Assembly: GCF_032854445.1 (NCBI RefSeq)
Contig: NC_088295.1
Coordinates: 63,657,249 to 63,721,248, forward strand
Source: Liolophura sinensis
Lineage: Eukaryota > Mollusca > Polyplacophora > Chitonida > Chitonidae
DNA length: 64,000 bases
Reading direction: 5' to 3'
The notes under the pieces are model-generated. The model saw nothing but the letters and a program-made list of their open reading frames with translations. It had not been told where the DNA came from and searched no databases. The translations under genes were made by a program, and so were the position numbers. Shown here in pieces: positions 1 through 16,299 of the stretch. Numbering within the stretch: position 1 is the first letter of the stretch; every line of letters begins with the position of its first letter.

Positions 1-283
1 GCCTAGAAAGCTTACAACGTAGCTAGAGCATCAGTATAGACTAACCCAAACTCAGCAACATAAGCAATTGCTCTTCACATCACTTTTACAAAATATCTAT
101 AAAAGGACATTTCAAAACTGCTGTAAAGAAAAAAAAAACAAAAAAACATTTGACCTTGCAACACCATGAATGTATACGAGAAACTAATTTGAACAGTGCA
201 CCCACATGAAGGTATCTAAATTCCCTTGGAATATTATCCTTACTTGTCCAAATAAATAAAGGTTTCGATCAACATCAGCAGCT
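1..283. repeat. Intronic duplication, copy 1 (partner at 1612-1892)
   Basis: About 280 bp is nearly identical to 1612-1892 in direct orientation, including the long A-run near 130-145 and the AATAAATAAAGG near the end. It lies just downstream of TFG exon 3 and may begin before the window. The similarity stops abruptly at AACATCAGCAG. It is either a local tandem duplication or an assembly duplication. Confidence 0.85.
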
Positions 284-353
284 GGCATAACAAAACACAA
301 GTTATGAGGTCATTATATCACTGAACCGAAAATACAGCCAATAAGTGCCTTAC

Positions 354-4530
<4,177 letters not shown>

Positions 4531-4620
4531 CTGTAAATAAAAACAAGACTGGCTGGCAATACAGAGTTTAAGGCAAAGAATGGCTCATGAAATATTTTGA
4601 CAATCCTATCTATAGCTGTC

Positions 4621-4760
4621 TCCAGAAACCTGCGGATGGTCATGGGTTTCCCTCAGGCTCTGCCCGGTTTCCTCCCACTATAATGCTGGCTGCTGTCATA
4701 TAAGTGAAATATTCTTGAATACAGCGTATAACACCAATCAAATAAATAAATAAATATAAT
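4621..4760 (+). repeat. SINE fragment (tRNA-headed family)
   Basis: CCTGCGGATGGTCATGGGTT, then GCCCGGTTTCCTCCCA, ATAAGTGAAATATTCTTGA and the AATCAAATAAATAAATAAAT tail. This is the 3' half of the SINE in plus orientation, immediately upstream of the first TFG coding exon. Confidence 0.8.
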
Positions 4761-4984
4761 TGTCTCCTTGATCAGCAAACATACATATTAAGGTAACACA
4801 TAATATGACGGATGCCCCATGTATATGTAGCCAGCAGGCCTGGAGAATATGCAGTCTATACATCTGGTAGATATCGTATGTGTATTAGGTCTAGAAGTCT
4901 GGCACCACAGGCCTGGTGGAGAAAGACCTGTCATGCCTGTAGTCATGGGAAATGAATCCTGTCTCATGGATATGTAGCATACTG

Positions 4985-5660
4985 GTTTGGTACACCACAT
5001 ATAGGTCTGGTGGATATACAATACAGGTCTGGAGGATGTACAATGCTGGTCTGGAGGATGTACAATGCAGGTCTGGTGGATGTACAATGCAGGTCTGGTG
5101 GATGTACAATACAGATCTGGTGGATGTACAGGTCTAATGGATGTACAATATAGGTCTGGTGGATATGCAATACAGATCTGGTGGATATACAATACAGGTC
5201 TGGTGGATGTACAATACAGGTCCGGTGGATGTACAATACAGGTCTGATAAATTTACAATACAGGTCTGGTGGATATACAGGTCTGGAGGATGTACTATAC
5301 AGGTCTGGTGGATGTACAGGTCTGATGGATGTACAATACAGGTCTGGTGGATGTACAATACAGGTCTGATAAATATACAATACAAGTCTGATGGATGTAC
5401 AATAAAGGGCTGTTGGATATACAATACAGGTCTGGTGGATATACAATACAGGTCTGGTGGATAAACAATACAGGTCTGGTGGATGTACAATACAGGTCTG
5501 GTGGATGTACAATACAGGTCTAATGGATATACAATACAGGTCTGGTGGATATACAACACAGGTCTGGTGGATGTACAATACAGGTCTGGTGGATATAGAC
5601 ATGTAGTCTCAGTAGCATACAGGTCTTGTGGATGTAGATATGTACAAGTCTTGTTGACAT
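4985..5660. repeat. 22-bp minisatellite upstream of TFG
   Basis: About 30 head-to-tail units of 22 bp with the core GGTCTGGTGGATGTACAAT; unit starts at 5473, 5495 and 5517 show the exact period. Some units are shortened to about 14 bp. Since 22 is not a multiple of 3, each strand reads through several frames without stops, which creates long but meaningless reading frames. Confidence 0.97.
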
Positions 5661-5689
5661 ATATCATAAATGCCAGGCATCGCTGATAT

Positions 5690-8600
5690 TAACACACCAT
5701 TTTGTCTGATAGAAATCATTATGTAACATACAGGATGATGAATCATGGTAGATGTATTACATACCTGGAGGATAATCACATAGCATAATCACATGTAAAA
5801 CAACACAGATTTAGTTGAATACTAATAAATTACTAATAACCTGGACTACATGTATCTTGAATTTGACAACACTACCACTAATTCAATGACCAGACCATTT
5901 ACACATGAAGAGATGCAATACATTACCAGTTAACTGTGGTGGTCATACTTCTGATTCAGTAGAAGAAAAACCTGTTTATGAAAGAACTATCCTTTACCAT
6001 GTAATGACTGTGACCTACAGCTACTGTGTTATGGCCTGCACACTACAGCAGGTGGGGTAGAGTTAGGTATGTACATTCAGGCTGCAATATTCAGGTCAGC
6101 TGATACAGGCTCTGACACAAGTCTGACTGACAATCACGGGGGTATCTGTGACAAATCAAATAAATTATTAATGGTAAGTATGCACCACTTGAAAAATTAC
6201 AAATGCATACAAGGTACTTTGCCTTACTCATACCTATGGCTTTGGTGTTAATCCACACAGCCAGTCACATATTAAGAGCCACACCCACTATCCAGTCAGA
6301 ATAATACTAAATGAATACTGTTTTCAAAGTTTAGAAGACAACAATGTGAAAGCGGGTTTCAAAGGGAGTCCTGGCACTAAAAAGACTTTCATATGTGAAC
6401 TACAATGTATAATGAATTCCTGTTCAGTTGCCTATAAATAGAACTACTTCATGTTCTGGCAGGACTACAAGCACTTTTGTTTCCCAAAGCAACATATATA
6501 AAACTCAGAAGTTATACAGGTAAGGACAGCCAGTACATGCCATTCAGAAATTCTTTTGCATAACTGCAGCCATAAAAGGAGTCTTGATTAGAACATTTAG
6601 TCACAAGTACCTCTAGGGGTATCAGTGTATGTGGGCTGATCAGATAACTCTGAAGGTTCATTACTATTCCACAGGGACTACTTCAATCTGCTGTTTGAAC
6701 CTGGGAGAAAAACCTTGCCATTTCAGTGCCTGCAAGAATCTGTCCTAAAAAATAATTAGCCTTGGAGACATCAATCAAGAGTAAGTTTTTGACAAGAGTT
6801 TTATCTTTTTCATGTTTTTACAGCTCCTGTTAAGCACTTACCAAAATTAAGCTGTTCCAAACAGCAACAGAAATGCCCGTCCTTAAACTCAGAATGAGTT
6901 GTTGAATAGACCTCATATACATATGCTTTCAGATATATTTATCTGATTGATTTGATTGGTATAAAACGCCCTTCTCACAGATTTTTCACTAATACATGTA
7001 TGAAGGCGCTCAGGTTTATTGGTGCCTCACAGGCCTCCTGACTAATCAACGAGAGTTGCATCTGAACACGTGACCTTGTTGATCATGTGCCTGATCATCC
7101 ATCAAGATATGTGATGAGATCATGCTAACAAGACTGATGTGTGTATGTATATACATGCTGAGGATCCAGCTCACAATAGGCATGGCCCTGGTTTAATGAC
7201 CATCACATATTTATTTTTTCAACCAATGACCAGACAGATTACTTGATGGACAAAAACAAGCTCTGTCTTGATAAACCCACCATATCTTACATACAGTAGT
7301 ACCCCTTTAACCTCCAGACATAAAGCCATAATTTTCATGCAATATGGCCCGCTAACGCACAAGACAACAGATATCCATGAATATTAACTTTAAACATAAT
7401 AATTAATAATCTAGCTGGAACATAAAAGAAACCGTCTGGTAAAAACAAAATTTCTCATGGCTCAGTGGAAATTAATGACATGTTGTGAAACTAAGCTGCT
7501 TTGCAGTCCAATGTATCATTTATAGAGGATATTTCACAATGAAAGTTAAATGTCACATATTTTTCAAGTGAAGTGGAAATGATAGCGCACCATCGCAAGA
7601 CGCAAAGAGTCTAGTTGTGTGACAGTCATGTAAAAGTTGACTAAACTTGTACTATACCATCATTCTGCTGAACCTGGATTGGAACATCACAAAACAAAAT
7701 GTAGCTTATTTAACATCATGGCATCTGGGTGTGAAATATCAAATGTAATAACAAAAGTGATATCTGAGTGAAATAAAACATTCATCAATGAAGGAAATCC
7801 TCATATTTCACATTTATATAGATAATAATTGATTGATGTTTTAGGCCATATTCAAGAATACTTCACTTAACATTATGATGGGAGGAAACCAGGCTCTGGA
7901 AAAGTCTTGATTGTTACACGTAGCATATCTGAAAGTTTTGCACTTATTCAATGGTAGTTAGTATTGTAAGTAGTATTGTAAGTTGAAACCAGACTGTCCA
8001 GGGTGAACCCATGGCCTTTGGCACTCTACCAACTTTCCCACGTGCAATTTCCATTTTGGCAGTCAGTTATCTGGAAGGAGGAAACCAGAGAGTGTGAGGT
8101 AAACCAACAACCTTTGGTAGTTAATGATCAACTTTCCTACATATGATGTAAATTTATACACACCACACAAATTGCAGAATGGACCTAACAGGGTTCTTTA
8201 ATCGAATGATAAAACACTGAGGCAGGTAAATATCTGAAAATATCTGAAACTAAATGTTTAATTTAAAGTGAAAGACAGCACCTGACTAAAGTTTATATCC
8301 ACTGAAAGACTACCATTCAAAGTATTTTAAACTGGTATTAAATATTTTTTTTCAATCCAGTGAAAGTTTAGTGAAACTTCGTCCTGACACAACTACAGCC
8401 TGTCTCCATTATCGGCAGCAAGGTGATGTCATGTGCCCTCTTGTTCTCTAATGTTTTTCCTGTATAACAGTCCACGCAGTAGCCTATGGTAAATCAAAGT
8501 TGTGAATTTCTGCTATGAAGGACCAAGTGATAAATAGCTTTCTTGGAAATTGGACATAATGGAAGGATATATTTTTCCACTGCTTGAACTGTTCAAACAG

Positions 8601-11010
8601 CAGGCCTACTATATCGTTTATACAGTTTACAAGTAACTTGCAGTTGGTATTCCTGGTTCAGGTCGTAGCTGCCGGAGAGACTGTGCTGGGGATTTTGAAG
8701 GTATTCAATGTTTACAAAATTATAATAGGAGTGTTGTACAACTGGATTCATGCTCAAATCTGACACAAATGGAGATAAATCTAAGCACCACTGAGGCCAA
8801 TTGACTGATGCTGGATTTTATGCTTCAATTTGGTAGTGGTGGCTTCTAAGATGAGAGCAGTGCTGATCTAGTTATCGCGATGTCAGAGAAAGCAACTCGG
8901 CTTCAACAGGGTGTTTCAATGACTTTACTGTATTTTAATTTTTGTAAAAGAAAAGAGAAAACATACAAACAGCCTTTCAATCTAAGCAGACCTAAGGTCC
9001 ACGGGGGAGATGAATACGGTTTGGGCCAAGATGATATGCTACCGTCCGACATAATTTGTTTAATATGACACAGCTTGTAAATCAACTGATTTTACGTATG
9101 TGGTGGTCCCTAAATGATATACATGTAGACCTGTCTCACTACACTATGTGAAATAGCCCTTCAGCTACACATAAATAAGTCCTTGTAAACGATGCCAAAA
9201 TGGTGTCTATGCAGTAGTTATCATATGTCATTCCATGGGTAAAGGGAAAGGGTAAAGACTACAACACTGCTTATACCATGCAAACTGACAGCAGCATGAT
9301 TAACTGAATAAAATTCTCAAGATGTCTGCCCCGATTCACACCAGCCATTTGTGCAGTATTGTCATTTTGTTCTACATGTCATTCAGTGAAATCCAAATAA
9401 AATAATGAAGTTGGGTACATTATAGAAAGCTTGACTATCCTGCTTTCGATAACAATATGTTTTACCCAGGTGCTGTCTCGTCCTTTCATTGAATTAGCTA
9501 GTGGAAGACCAGTTGTCCTCAACCACCTCAACAAACTTCAAGATGTGCAAATGATTGTGGCTAACCACTTATTGCCACCAACAAGGCCTTCCAAAAGCAA
9601 ACACGGGGGGAATCCACGAATTTCCTCTTCAAGGTTAGGATTGAACTCACACCTCATGTGTCCTGGCGATTGCAAGAACTAAACACGGTCAAAAGAACTA
9701 TTCTTAGTCCACATGTCCTACAAAAAGAACCACTTGGTCATAGCCCGGTCATGTGAATAAGTATGTTATGACTCCAGGGCAATAATTTCATTTCAACTTC
9801 TGTCTAAAAATAGATTGTGGGGTAATGGTAATATGTCAAACCTTTGGCTCGTCTTCACCGGCAGCGATGGACAAAACTCCATTCAGTTTAGGCAGATGCC
9901 ATCCTCTTAAGATATTATCGGAGGAAGATAATGAGATTATCTTATCTAAAGCCATATTTGCACAGTTATTCGAGTCAAGAAATAAAGTGTGTCTTGTGTA
10001 AATGTCACCGATTTGGTAGCGGTACGCACTAATACCGGCGACAAATGAACCACAAACACCAAGCTTCAATAACCATGTATTCTCCCCCTATATGAGCAAA
10101 TTAAACCCAACAATCAAAACATCAGTTTCTTATCTTTTTTAGAGCTTACCCAAGATGATTTCTAAAACGCTTTTACTGACTGATAGCCGTTTTATCCCGG
10201 ATAGCTCAGTCACGTCTACACCAAATAGGCAAATTTTACTGTCTGAGTTGGCGATATGCCCCCTACAACACGAAGAATAACATCATTAACAATTGTTTTT
10301 GTTTTAAACTATATCAATAATTCGAACTTTACTAAATACGATCTTTCGTATGATTAAGGTAGTGATAGTATAAACTTTTTTGTTCATCAGAAAAGTATGA
10401 AATACCGACTAATATGATTTTAAATATTTAAGGGGGAGATAATTCAAAAAGCTTCACTATTTTTACAACGCACATTTACCTCCCATTAGTTACTATCACC
10501 GTTGCAAACAGTGGTGTCAAAATCAAAACCAAAGTTCGTCAATAGAATTGCAACATCGACAGAATAATTACTGCATGCGCCAAACGTAAGTAATCACCGA
10601 AACGTTATTTTTGTATATGTTTCAATACCTGGATATTCGTTACTTCCCTATATAACAACGTTGGTCCAAGTGTCCGGGCTTACAAAATGCGTCGATAGTG
10701 ATAAGAAGTCGAAAATTTAATTCAGGGGCAGCCATGACTACTGGCATATGTTCCACTTTTGGCCACACTAGAACTCCTTCAGAAGATATCAAGTAATTAC
10801 AGTTTTGAAGAACTAATTCATATCGACCAATTCCACTCAGCACACATTATTTGTGAATGGCATTTGATTGTTTACACTATATTATGTAGAACTCTGTTTG
10901 TACAGGCTAAATAAATGTGAGTTGATGAGTTTGATCTATAGTGTTACCCGGTAGCTGTTATCACAAGTGAGCCAACATAAATATAGAGATTGTGGTTGAG
11001 CCTCGCTATA
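5690..11010. other. Stretch without recognisable genes
   Basis: AT-rich intergenic or 5' intronic DNA. I found no coding segment with recognisable homology; open frames are short and unsupported. A weak SINE remnant (TTAGGCCATATTCAAGAATACTTCAC, split here as two blocks near 7841-7870) is visible, and a related remnant lies near 6947-6990. The noncoding first exon and promoter of TFG may lie here, but nothing in the sequence fixes it. Confidence 0.5.
7826..7905 (-). repeat. Degenerate SINE remnant
   Basis: ATTGATTGATGTTTTAGGCC followed by AAGAATACTTCACTTA and ATGGGAGGAAACCAGG match the tail-proximal half of the tRNA-headed SINE, with many changes. Confidence 0.55.
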
Positions 11011-11016
11011 GTCACA

Positions 11017-11130
11017 TGCGTGACGTCAAGTTTTCAGTGGGTGCAGATAAAACACCTTTGAATGGAATTAAGCCATTCTGGCGGCTCGAAGCATGGTTTT
11101 TTTTGCAAAATAATACAATGGAAGAGAGCA
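11017..11130 (+). pseudogene. Fragment of the BTB-BACK gene
   Basis: GTGACGTCAAGTTTTCAGTG followed by GCAGATAAAAC and CTGGCGGCTCGAAGCATGG matches the part of the array gene that encodes the start of the BTB domain (about residues 90-115). It is cut on both sides and has a base deletion in the AATTAAGCC stretch, so it is not translatable. It marks the left limit of array-derived DNA. Confidence 0.8.
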
Positions 11131-11202
11131 ACCAAAATTAAAGACTGAAAACGACAGCCAATTCGTCGAATGCTCATCTTTCCTTGCACATATCAAACTT
11201 CC

Positions 11203-12602
11203 AAACAGTGGGCGACCGGAGACTGGATATTTCTTCAGGCCTAGTTGCCGAAAGCCTAGTATACCGGTATATAATTAAAGAACGTTTCCCGAATCTACAT
11301 TTAGTGAGATTGCATCTTCCTGTGTCCTGGGTATTCGGCAGGATGTTTCATTGCCGGCAGCACAAGAAAAAAACATCTTATAGTTGCATTCAGTTAGAAT
11401 ATGCCTTTCTTAATACATCCAAGCGACGGTCAACTTTAGATATAAGGTCCAAACAACAAAGGACAAATTGTATTAAAAGAGCACAAAACTAATGTATTTT
11501 CGACCTTGATGGGACTCGAACCCACAATCTTCGGCTCCGGAGGCCGACGCCTTATCCATTAGGCCACAAGGCCGGTGACGATCATTTTTATATACTTCCA
11601 CGGGGTGGATTCATAACAATAATTGTAACAGTATTACCATAAACCCTGTGGGTTTGACATAACGTTTATTGATTGGTGTTTAACGCTCTTCTGGAGAACG
11701 GGCAGTTATATGACGGCCGTCAGGCTTATTAGAGGGAGAAGCAAGAGTAAAAAGTCATTCTTCGCCATGTAAACCTGGCAAATGTCTTAACTTTAATAGA
11801 GCCGTTGTCGACACAGAAAAAAGCTAGACAAAACAAGCTGCCTCGTTTTTCAAAAGCATGGTACCAAGTTCACCAAGATCGCAATTAAATCGCAATCGCA
11901 ATTAAATGACTGAAATCTAATCCGTGACTACCATGCAAGTAGTTTTGCTCAAATATGTGCGTTATAAACGCAATTCCCTATATTTTTTTCCCACAATTTA
12001 GTTCTCATCAGTTGATTCTTACGTCCTTCCTGTGTTTCTTACTATGCTGTACGCGCCGTCGGATAGGTGAAATATGCTTCAGTAAGGCGTCAAACACCAA
12101 TAAATAAATAAATAAAACTATGCTATACTTGTAAGCCACGTGCCTCGCGTCACTGTCAGACACCTATGTTTTGATGTTTATCCCAAAGAGTAAAGACTTT
12201 CACCACTGCTGCTTATGAATGTTATTAAAGTTATATATCCAAATGGCTTCAAATAATGACTTGGCCCACAAGTTAATCAGATCGGATGGCAGGTGCTTTG
12301 TGTCGTAATCAAAAGCTTCATCCATGCTTAAGCTGCCCCAAAGCATCGACGTAATTAATATTAAAAGCTGCTTTGTTGACACAACGCTGTTACATTTGTT
12401 TGATATGGAAGGATTCATTGTGTGTGGTTGATCTGACAATCTCGGTGTCCCCATGACGTCACGTCTGAAGATGTCGTAAGTCAGTGTTAACACCTATAGG
12501 TCTTGGCGCAAGTCGCTGTCAGAGACCTGTGGCTTGATGTTTGTCATAAAGAGTAAACACTTTCGTTACTCGACCTCTGCTGCTTATGTATAAATAGGCA
12601 AA
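11203..12602 (+). repeat. Array spacer and promoter module, forward, left edge
   Basis: This is the same sequence as in the inter-gene spacers: the CAGTGGGCGACCGGAGACTGG block, the tRNA module, the TTGATTGGTGTTTAACGC module and then the complete BTB-gene promoter. That promoter has the CRE TGACGTCA near 12454 and TATAAATA at 12588. It ends at the TATA-proximal AGGCAAAC, where orientation flips, so this promoter has no gene behind it. Confidence 0.8.
11501..11573 (-). tRNA. tRNA-Arg(CCG), intact cloverleaf
   Basis: On the minus strand 73 nt fold as a full cloverleaf. The acceptor stem is GGCCTTG/CAAGGTC (one G-U). The D stem is GCCT/AGGC. The anticodon stem is TCGGC/GCCGA around CTCCGGA (anticodon CCG). 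The T stem is GTGGG/CCCAT with a TTCGAGT loop, and the discriminator is G. A and B boxes are present. It lies in a spacer module repeated through the array, so it may be a gene that was carried along or a tRNA-derived repeat; the other copies are mostly decayed. Confidence 0.8.
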
Positions 12603-12710
12603 CTAGACAAATCTCCAGTGGAACTTGAACGAGAAAACAGGCTGTCTCAAGAGTCACAGTGGAACATGATTGTGACGCAGGTCTTGAAACTTTGGCTTTT
12701 AACTCATCGG
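12603..12710 (-). pseudogene. Inverted 5' fragment of the BTB-BACK gene
   Basis: The reverse complement encodes the start of the array protein (the FHxDS...RDSLFSFKFHWRF region in degenerate form). The ATG region lies near 12670, and the fragment is truncated after about 25 codons at the inversion junction. It has small deletions and is not functional. Confidence 0.75.
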
Positions 12711-12902
12711 CAAATGACGGGTATGACTGACTTCAACCCGATTTGAATTGCCTATTTATACATAGACAACGACGCGGGCCACGCCCTATGGGTGTTAACA
12801 CAGGCTTACAAAATCTTCAGGTGTGCCGTCATGGAGACACCCAGTTTGTAAGATCAACCACACACAACGAATTCTGCCATATTAAACAAATGTAACAGCG
12901 TT

Positions 12903-13155
12903 TTTTTTTGGTGTTTTATGCCGTACTCAAGAATATTTCACTTATACGACGGCGGCCAGCATTATGGTGGGTGGAAACCGGGCACAGCCCGGTGGAATCC
13001 CACGACCATCTGCAGGTTGCTGTCAGACCTTCCCACTTACGGCCGGAGAGGAAGAGAGCATGTGCTGGACTTGAACTCACAGCGACCGCATTGATGAGAG
13101 GCTCCTGGGTCATTACGCTGCGCTAGCGCGCTAACCGACTGAGCCACGGAGGCCC
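12903..13155 (-). repeat. Full-length tRNA-headed SINE
   Basis: On the minus strand there is a tRNA-like head (GGCTCAGTCGGTTAGCGCGC as A box region, GAGTTCAAGTCC as B box). A body follows (CTCTCCGGCCGTAAGTGGGA, ACCTGCAGATGG, CCCGGTTTCC, ATAAGTGAAATATTCTTGAG), then a T/A-rich tail. It interrupts an inverted promoter copy. Confidence 0.9.
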
Positions 13156-13979
13156 CGTCAACAAAGTAGCTTTTAATATTAATTACGTCATGGCTTTGGG
13201 CCAGCATCAGATGGATGAAGCTTTTGATTACGACACAAAGCACCTGCCATCCGATGTGAATTAACCTGTGGGACAGGTCATTATTTGAAGTCATTTGGAT
13301 ATATAACTTTAATGACATTCATAAGCAGCAGAGTGGCTAAAGGCTTTACTCTTTGGGATGAACATCAAAACACAGGTATCTGACAGTGACGCGAGCCACG
13401 TGGCTTACACGTACAGCATAGTTTTATTTATTTATTATTTTATTGATTTATTTATTTATTGGTGTTTGACGCCTGTTTGTCTGAAGCATATTTCACTTAT
13501 TCGACGGCGCGTACCGCATAGTAAGATACACAATACACAACAAAGACGCAAGAATTGACACATGAAAATTGAAGTGTGGAAAAATATAGGTAATTGCGTT
13601 TCTAACGCACACTTTTGAATGAAATAAACTACTTAAATGGTAGTCAGGGATTGGATTTCAGTCATTTAGTTGCAGTCTCGGAAAACTTGGTATAATGCCT
13701 TTGACAAACGACGACGCGTGTTATTGTCTAGCTGTTGCTGTGTCGACAGCGGCTCTATCAAAGGCAAGATATTTGCAGGTTTACCTAACAAAGATTGATA
13801 TTTTACTTTCGCTTCCCCCACTAATAAGCCTGAAGGCCGTCATATAACTGCCCTTTCTCCAGTGCAGCGTTAAACACCTATCAAATATACGTTATGTCAA
13901 ACCGCCATGGTTTGTGGTAATACTGTTACAATTATTGTTATGTACCGCCTTGTGGTAGTAGTTCAGCTTGATTACCACC

Positions 13980-14051
13980 GTCCTCGTGGCCTCATGGATA
14001 TAGCCTCGGGATCCCGAGCGGAAGATTGTGGGTTCGAGTCCCATCAAGGTT
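13980..14051 (+). pseudogene. Degenerate tRNA-Arg-like copy (inverted segment)
   Basis: TCCTCGTGGCC...GAAGATTGTGGGTTCGAGTC matches the intact tRNA at 11501, but the anticodon arm reads CTCGGGATCCCGAGCGG and no longer forms the normal stem. It is on the opposite strand to the other copies because it sits in the inverted block. Confidence 0.7.
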
Positions 14052-15062
14052 TAAAATAAATTAGTTTTGTGCTCTTTTAATACAATTTGTCCTTTGTTGT
14101 TTGGACCTTATATCTAAAGTTGACCGTCGCTTGGATGTATTAAGAAAGGCCTATTCTAACTGAATGCAGTTGTATAAGACGGTTTTGTATAGTAGGATTC
14201 CTCCAAATATATGCCTGAAAAAGTATCCAGCCTCTGGCCGACCATTTTTAATTGTTCTAATCCATTTTTCGTTTTGGTAGTTATGGAGGTATGACATATT
14301 CAAGTACAGAGTGCCGTCAGGCGCGGTGGGAGAGGGAAGGTGTTTTTCAGATATAGGGACGGGTCATTATTTGAAGCCATTTCGATATATAACCTTAAAG
14401 ACATTTATAAACAACAGAGGTCGAGCGGCGAAAGTCTTTACTCTTTGGGATAAACATCAAAACACAGGTGTCTGACAGTGACGCGAGCCACGTGGCTTAC
14501 ACATACAGCATTGTTTCATTTATTTATTTATTTGATTTACATATTTTTTTTATTGGTGTTTTTCGCCTTACTGAAGCATATTTCACTTATCCGACGGCGC
14601 GTACCGCATAGTAAGATACTCAAAACACAACAAAGACGTAACAATTGACACATGAAAATTAAAGTGTGGGAAAATATAGGGAATTGCGTTTTTTAAAGAA
14701 AGAAACCACTTAAATGGTAGTCACGGATTGAATTTCAGTCATTTAATTGCCATCTCGGTGAACTTGGTATCATGCCTTTGACAAAGAAGGTCACTGGTTT
14801 TTGTCTAGCTGTTTCTGTATCGACAGCGGCTCTATTATAGTTAAGACATTGGCCAGGTTTACATGGCGAAGAATGACTTTTTACTCTTGCTCCCCACTCA
14901 TACTCCTGACGGCCGTCATATAACTGCCCGCTCTGCAGAACAGCGTTAAACACCAATCAATAAACGTTATGTCAAATTCACAGAGTTTATGGTAATACTT
15001 TTTCAGGCATATACTTGGAGAAATCCAACTATACAAAACCGTCTTATACAGCTGCATTCAGT

Positions 15063-15235
15063 TAGAATAGGCCTTTCTTTTTTTTTTTTTTTTGGAAAAT
15101 TGTTGAATTTATTTCCAGATTGTCATAACATACACAAGATATAACAATACAGGCTGTCACAAACTTTTGAAATCACAAGGCAGTCTTAATTAAAATAAAA
15201 TATCACAGAAAAGATGACTAGAATAGGCCTTTCTT
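15063..15235 (-). mobile_element. Retroposed 3' end (139 bp) with 17-bp target-site duplication
   Basis: The 17-mer TAGAATAGGCCTTTCTT occurs at 15063-15079 and again at 15219-15235, flanking 139 bp that is absent from the homologous spacer near 11395. The insert starts with a poly-T run, then TTTATT at 15108. On the minus strand this reads as an mRNA-like 3' end with AATAAA about 15 nt before a poly(A) tail. This is the hallmark of LINE-mediated retroposition. The source transcript is not recognisable. Confidence 0.85.
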
Positions 15236-15324
15236 AATACATCCAAGCAACGGTCAACTTTAGATATAAGGTCCAAACAACAAAGGACAAATTGTATTAA
15301 AAGAGCACAAAACTAATTTATTTT

Positions 15325-15397
15325 CGACCTTGATGGGACTCGAACCCACAATCTTCGGCTCCGGAGGCCGACGCCTTATCCATTAGGCCACAAGGCC
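15325..15397 (-). tRNA. tRNA-Arg(CCG), intact cloverleaf, second copy
   Basis: The 73 nt are identical to 11573-11501, with all stems paired and anticodon CCG. Identity of the structured part while the flanks have diverged slightly is compatible with either selection or a recent copy. Confidence 0.8.
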
Positions 15398-16299
15398 GGT
15401 GACAACCATTTTTATCTACTTCCACGGGGTGGATTCATAACAATAATTGTAACAGTATTACCATAACCCCTGTGGGTTTGACATAACGTCTATTGATTGG
15501 TGTTTAACGCTGTTCTGGAGAATGGGCAGTTATTTGAGGGCCGTCAGGCGTATTAGTGGGGGAGCGAGAATAAAAAGTCATTCTTCGCCATGTAAACCTG
15601 GCAAATGTCTTAACTTTAATAGAGCCGTTGTCGACAAAGAAACAGCCAGAGAAAAACAAACGACCTCGTTTGTCAAAGGCATGATACGAAGTTCACCAAA
15701 ATCGCAAATAAATGACTGAAATTCAATCCGTGACTACCACTTAAGTGGTTTATTTCATTCAAAAATGTGCGTTAGAAACGAAATTCCCTATATTTTTTCA
15801 CTATTTAATTCTCATGTGTCAGTTTTTGCGTCTTTGTTGTGTATTGTGTATCTTACTATGCTGTACGCGCCGTCGAATAAGTGAAATATGCTTCAGGGAG
15901 GCGTCAAACACAAATAAATAAATAAATCAATAAAATAATAAAAAAAAAAAAATCAATCAAACTATGCTGTACGTGTAAGCCACGTGGCTCGCGTCACTGT
16001 CAGACACCTGTGTTTTGATGTTTTTCCCAAAGAGTAAAGACTTTAGCCACTCTGCTCCTTATGAATGTCATATAAGTTATATATGCAAATGACTTCAAAT
16101 AATGACCTGTCCCACAAGTTAATCAGATCGGATGGCAGGTGCTTTGTGTCGTAATCAAAAGCTTCATCCATACTTAGACTGGCCCAAAGCATTGACGTAA
16201 TTAATATTAAAAGCTACTTTGTTGATGCAACGCTGTTACATTTTTTTAGTATGGCAGGACTTATTGTTTGTGGTTGATCTTACAACCTCGGTGTCCCCA

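Larger units (their letters stand above)
12603..14999 (-). repeat. Inverted array segment
   Basis: Everything here is the reverse complement of array sequence. First comes the 5' end of a BTB gene (to about 12705), then its leader, promoter region and spacer modules. This includes a tRNA-like copy on the plus strand at 13980. A SINE interrupts it at 12903-13155. The left junction abuts a forward promoter; the right junction (about 14999) returns to forward sequence at TTTTTCAGGCATATACTTGG. Confidence 0.75.

Noticed and set aside
4788-5667. Long reading frames on both strands over the 22-bp minisatellite (up to 212 codons, repeating YIHQTCIVHPPDL-type words)
   Set aside because: They exist in several frames of the same DNA because the 22-bp period contains no stop in most phases. 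There is no start context, homology or codon signature of a protein.
9431-10069. Short frames at 9431-9682 (plus) and 9836-10069 (minus) as possible genes
   Set aside because: No homology recognised, no splice-compatible partners and no domain; such lengths are expected by chance in AT-rich DNA.
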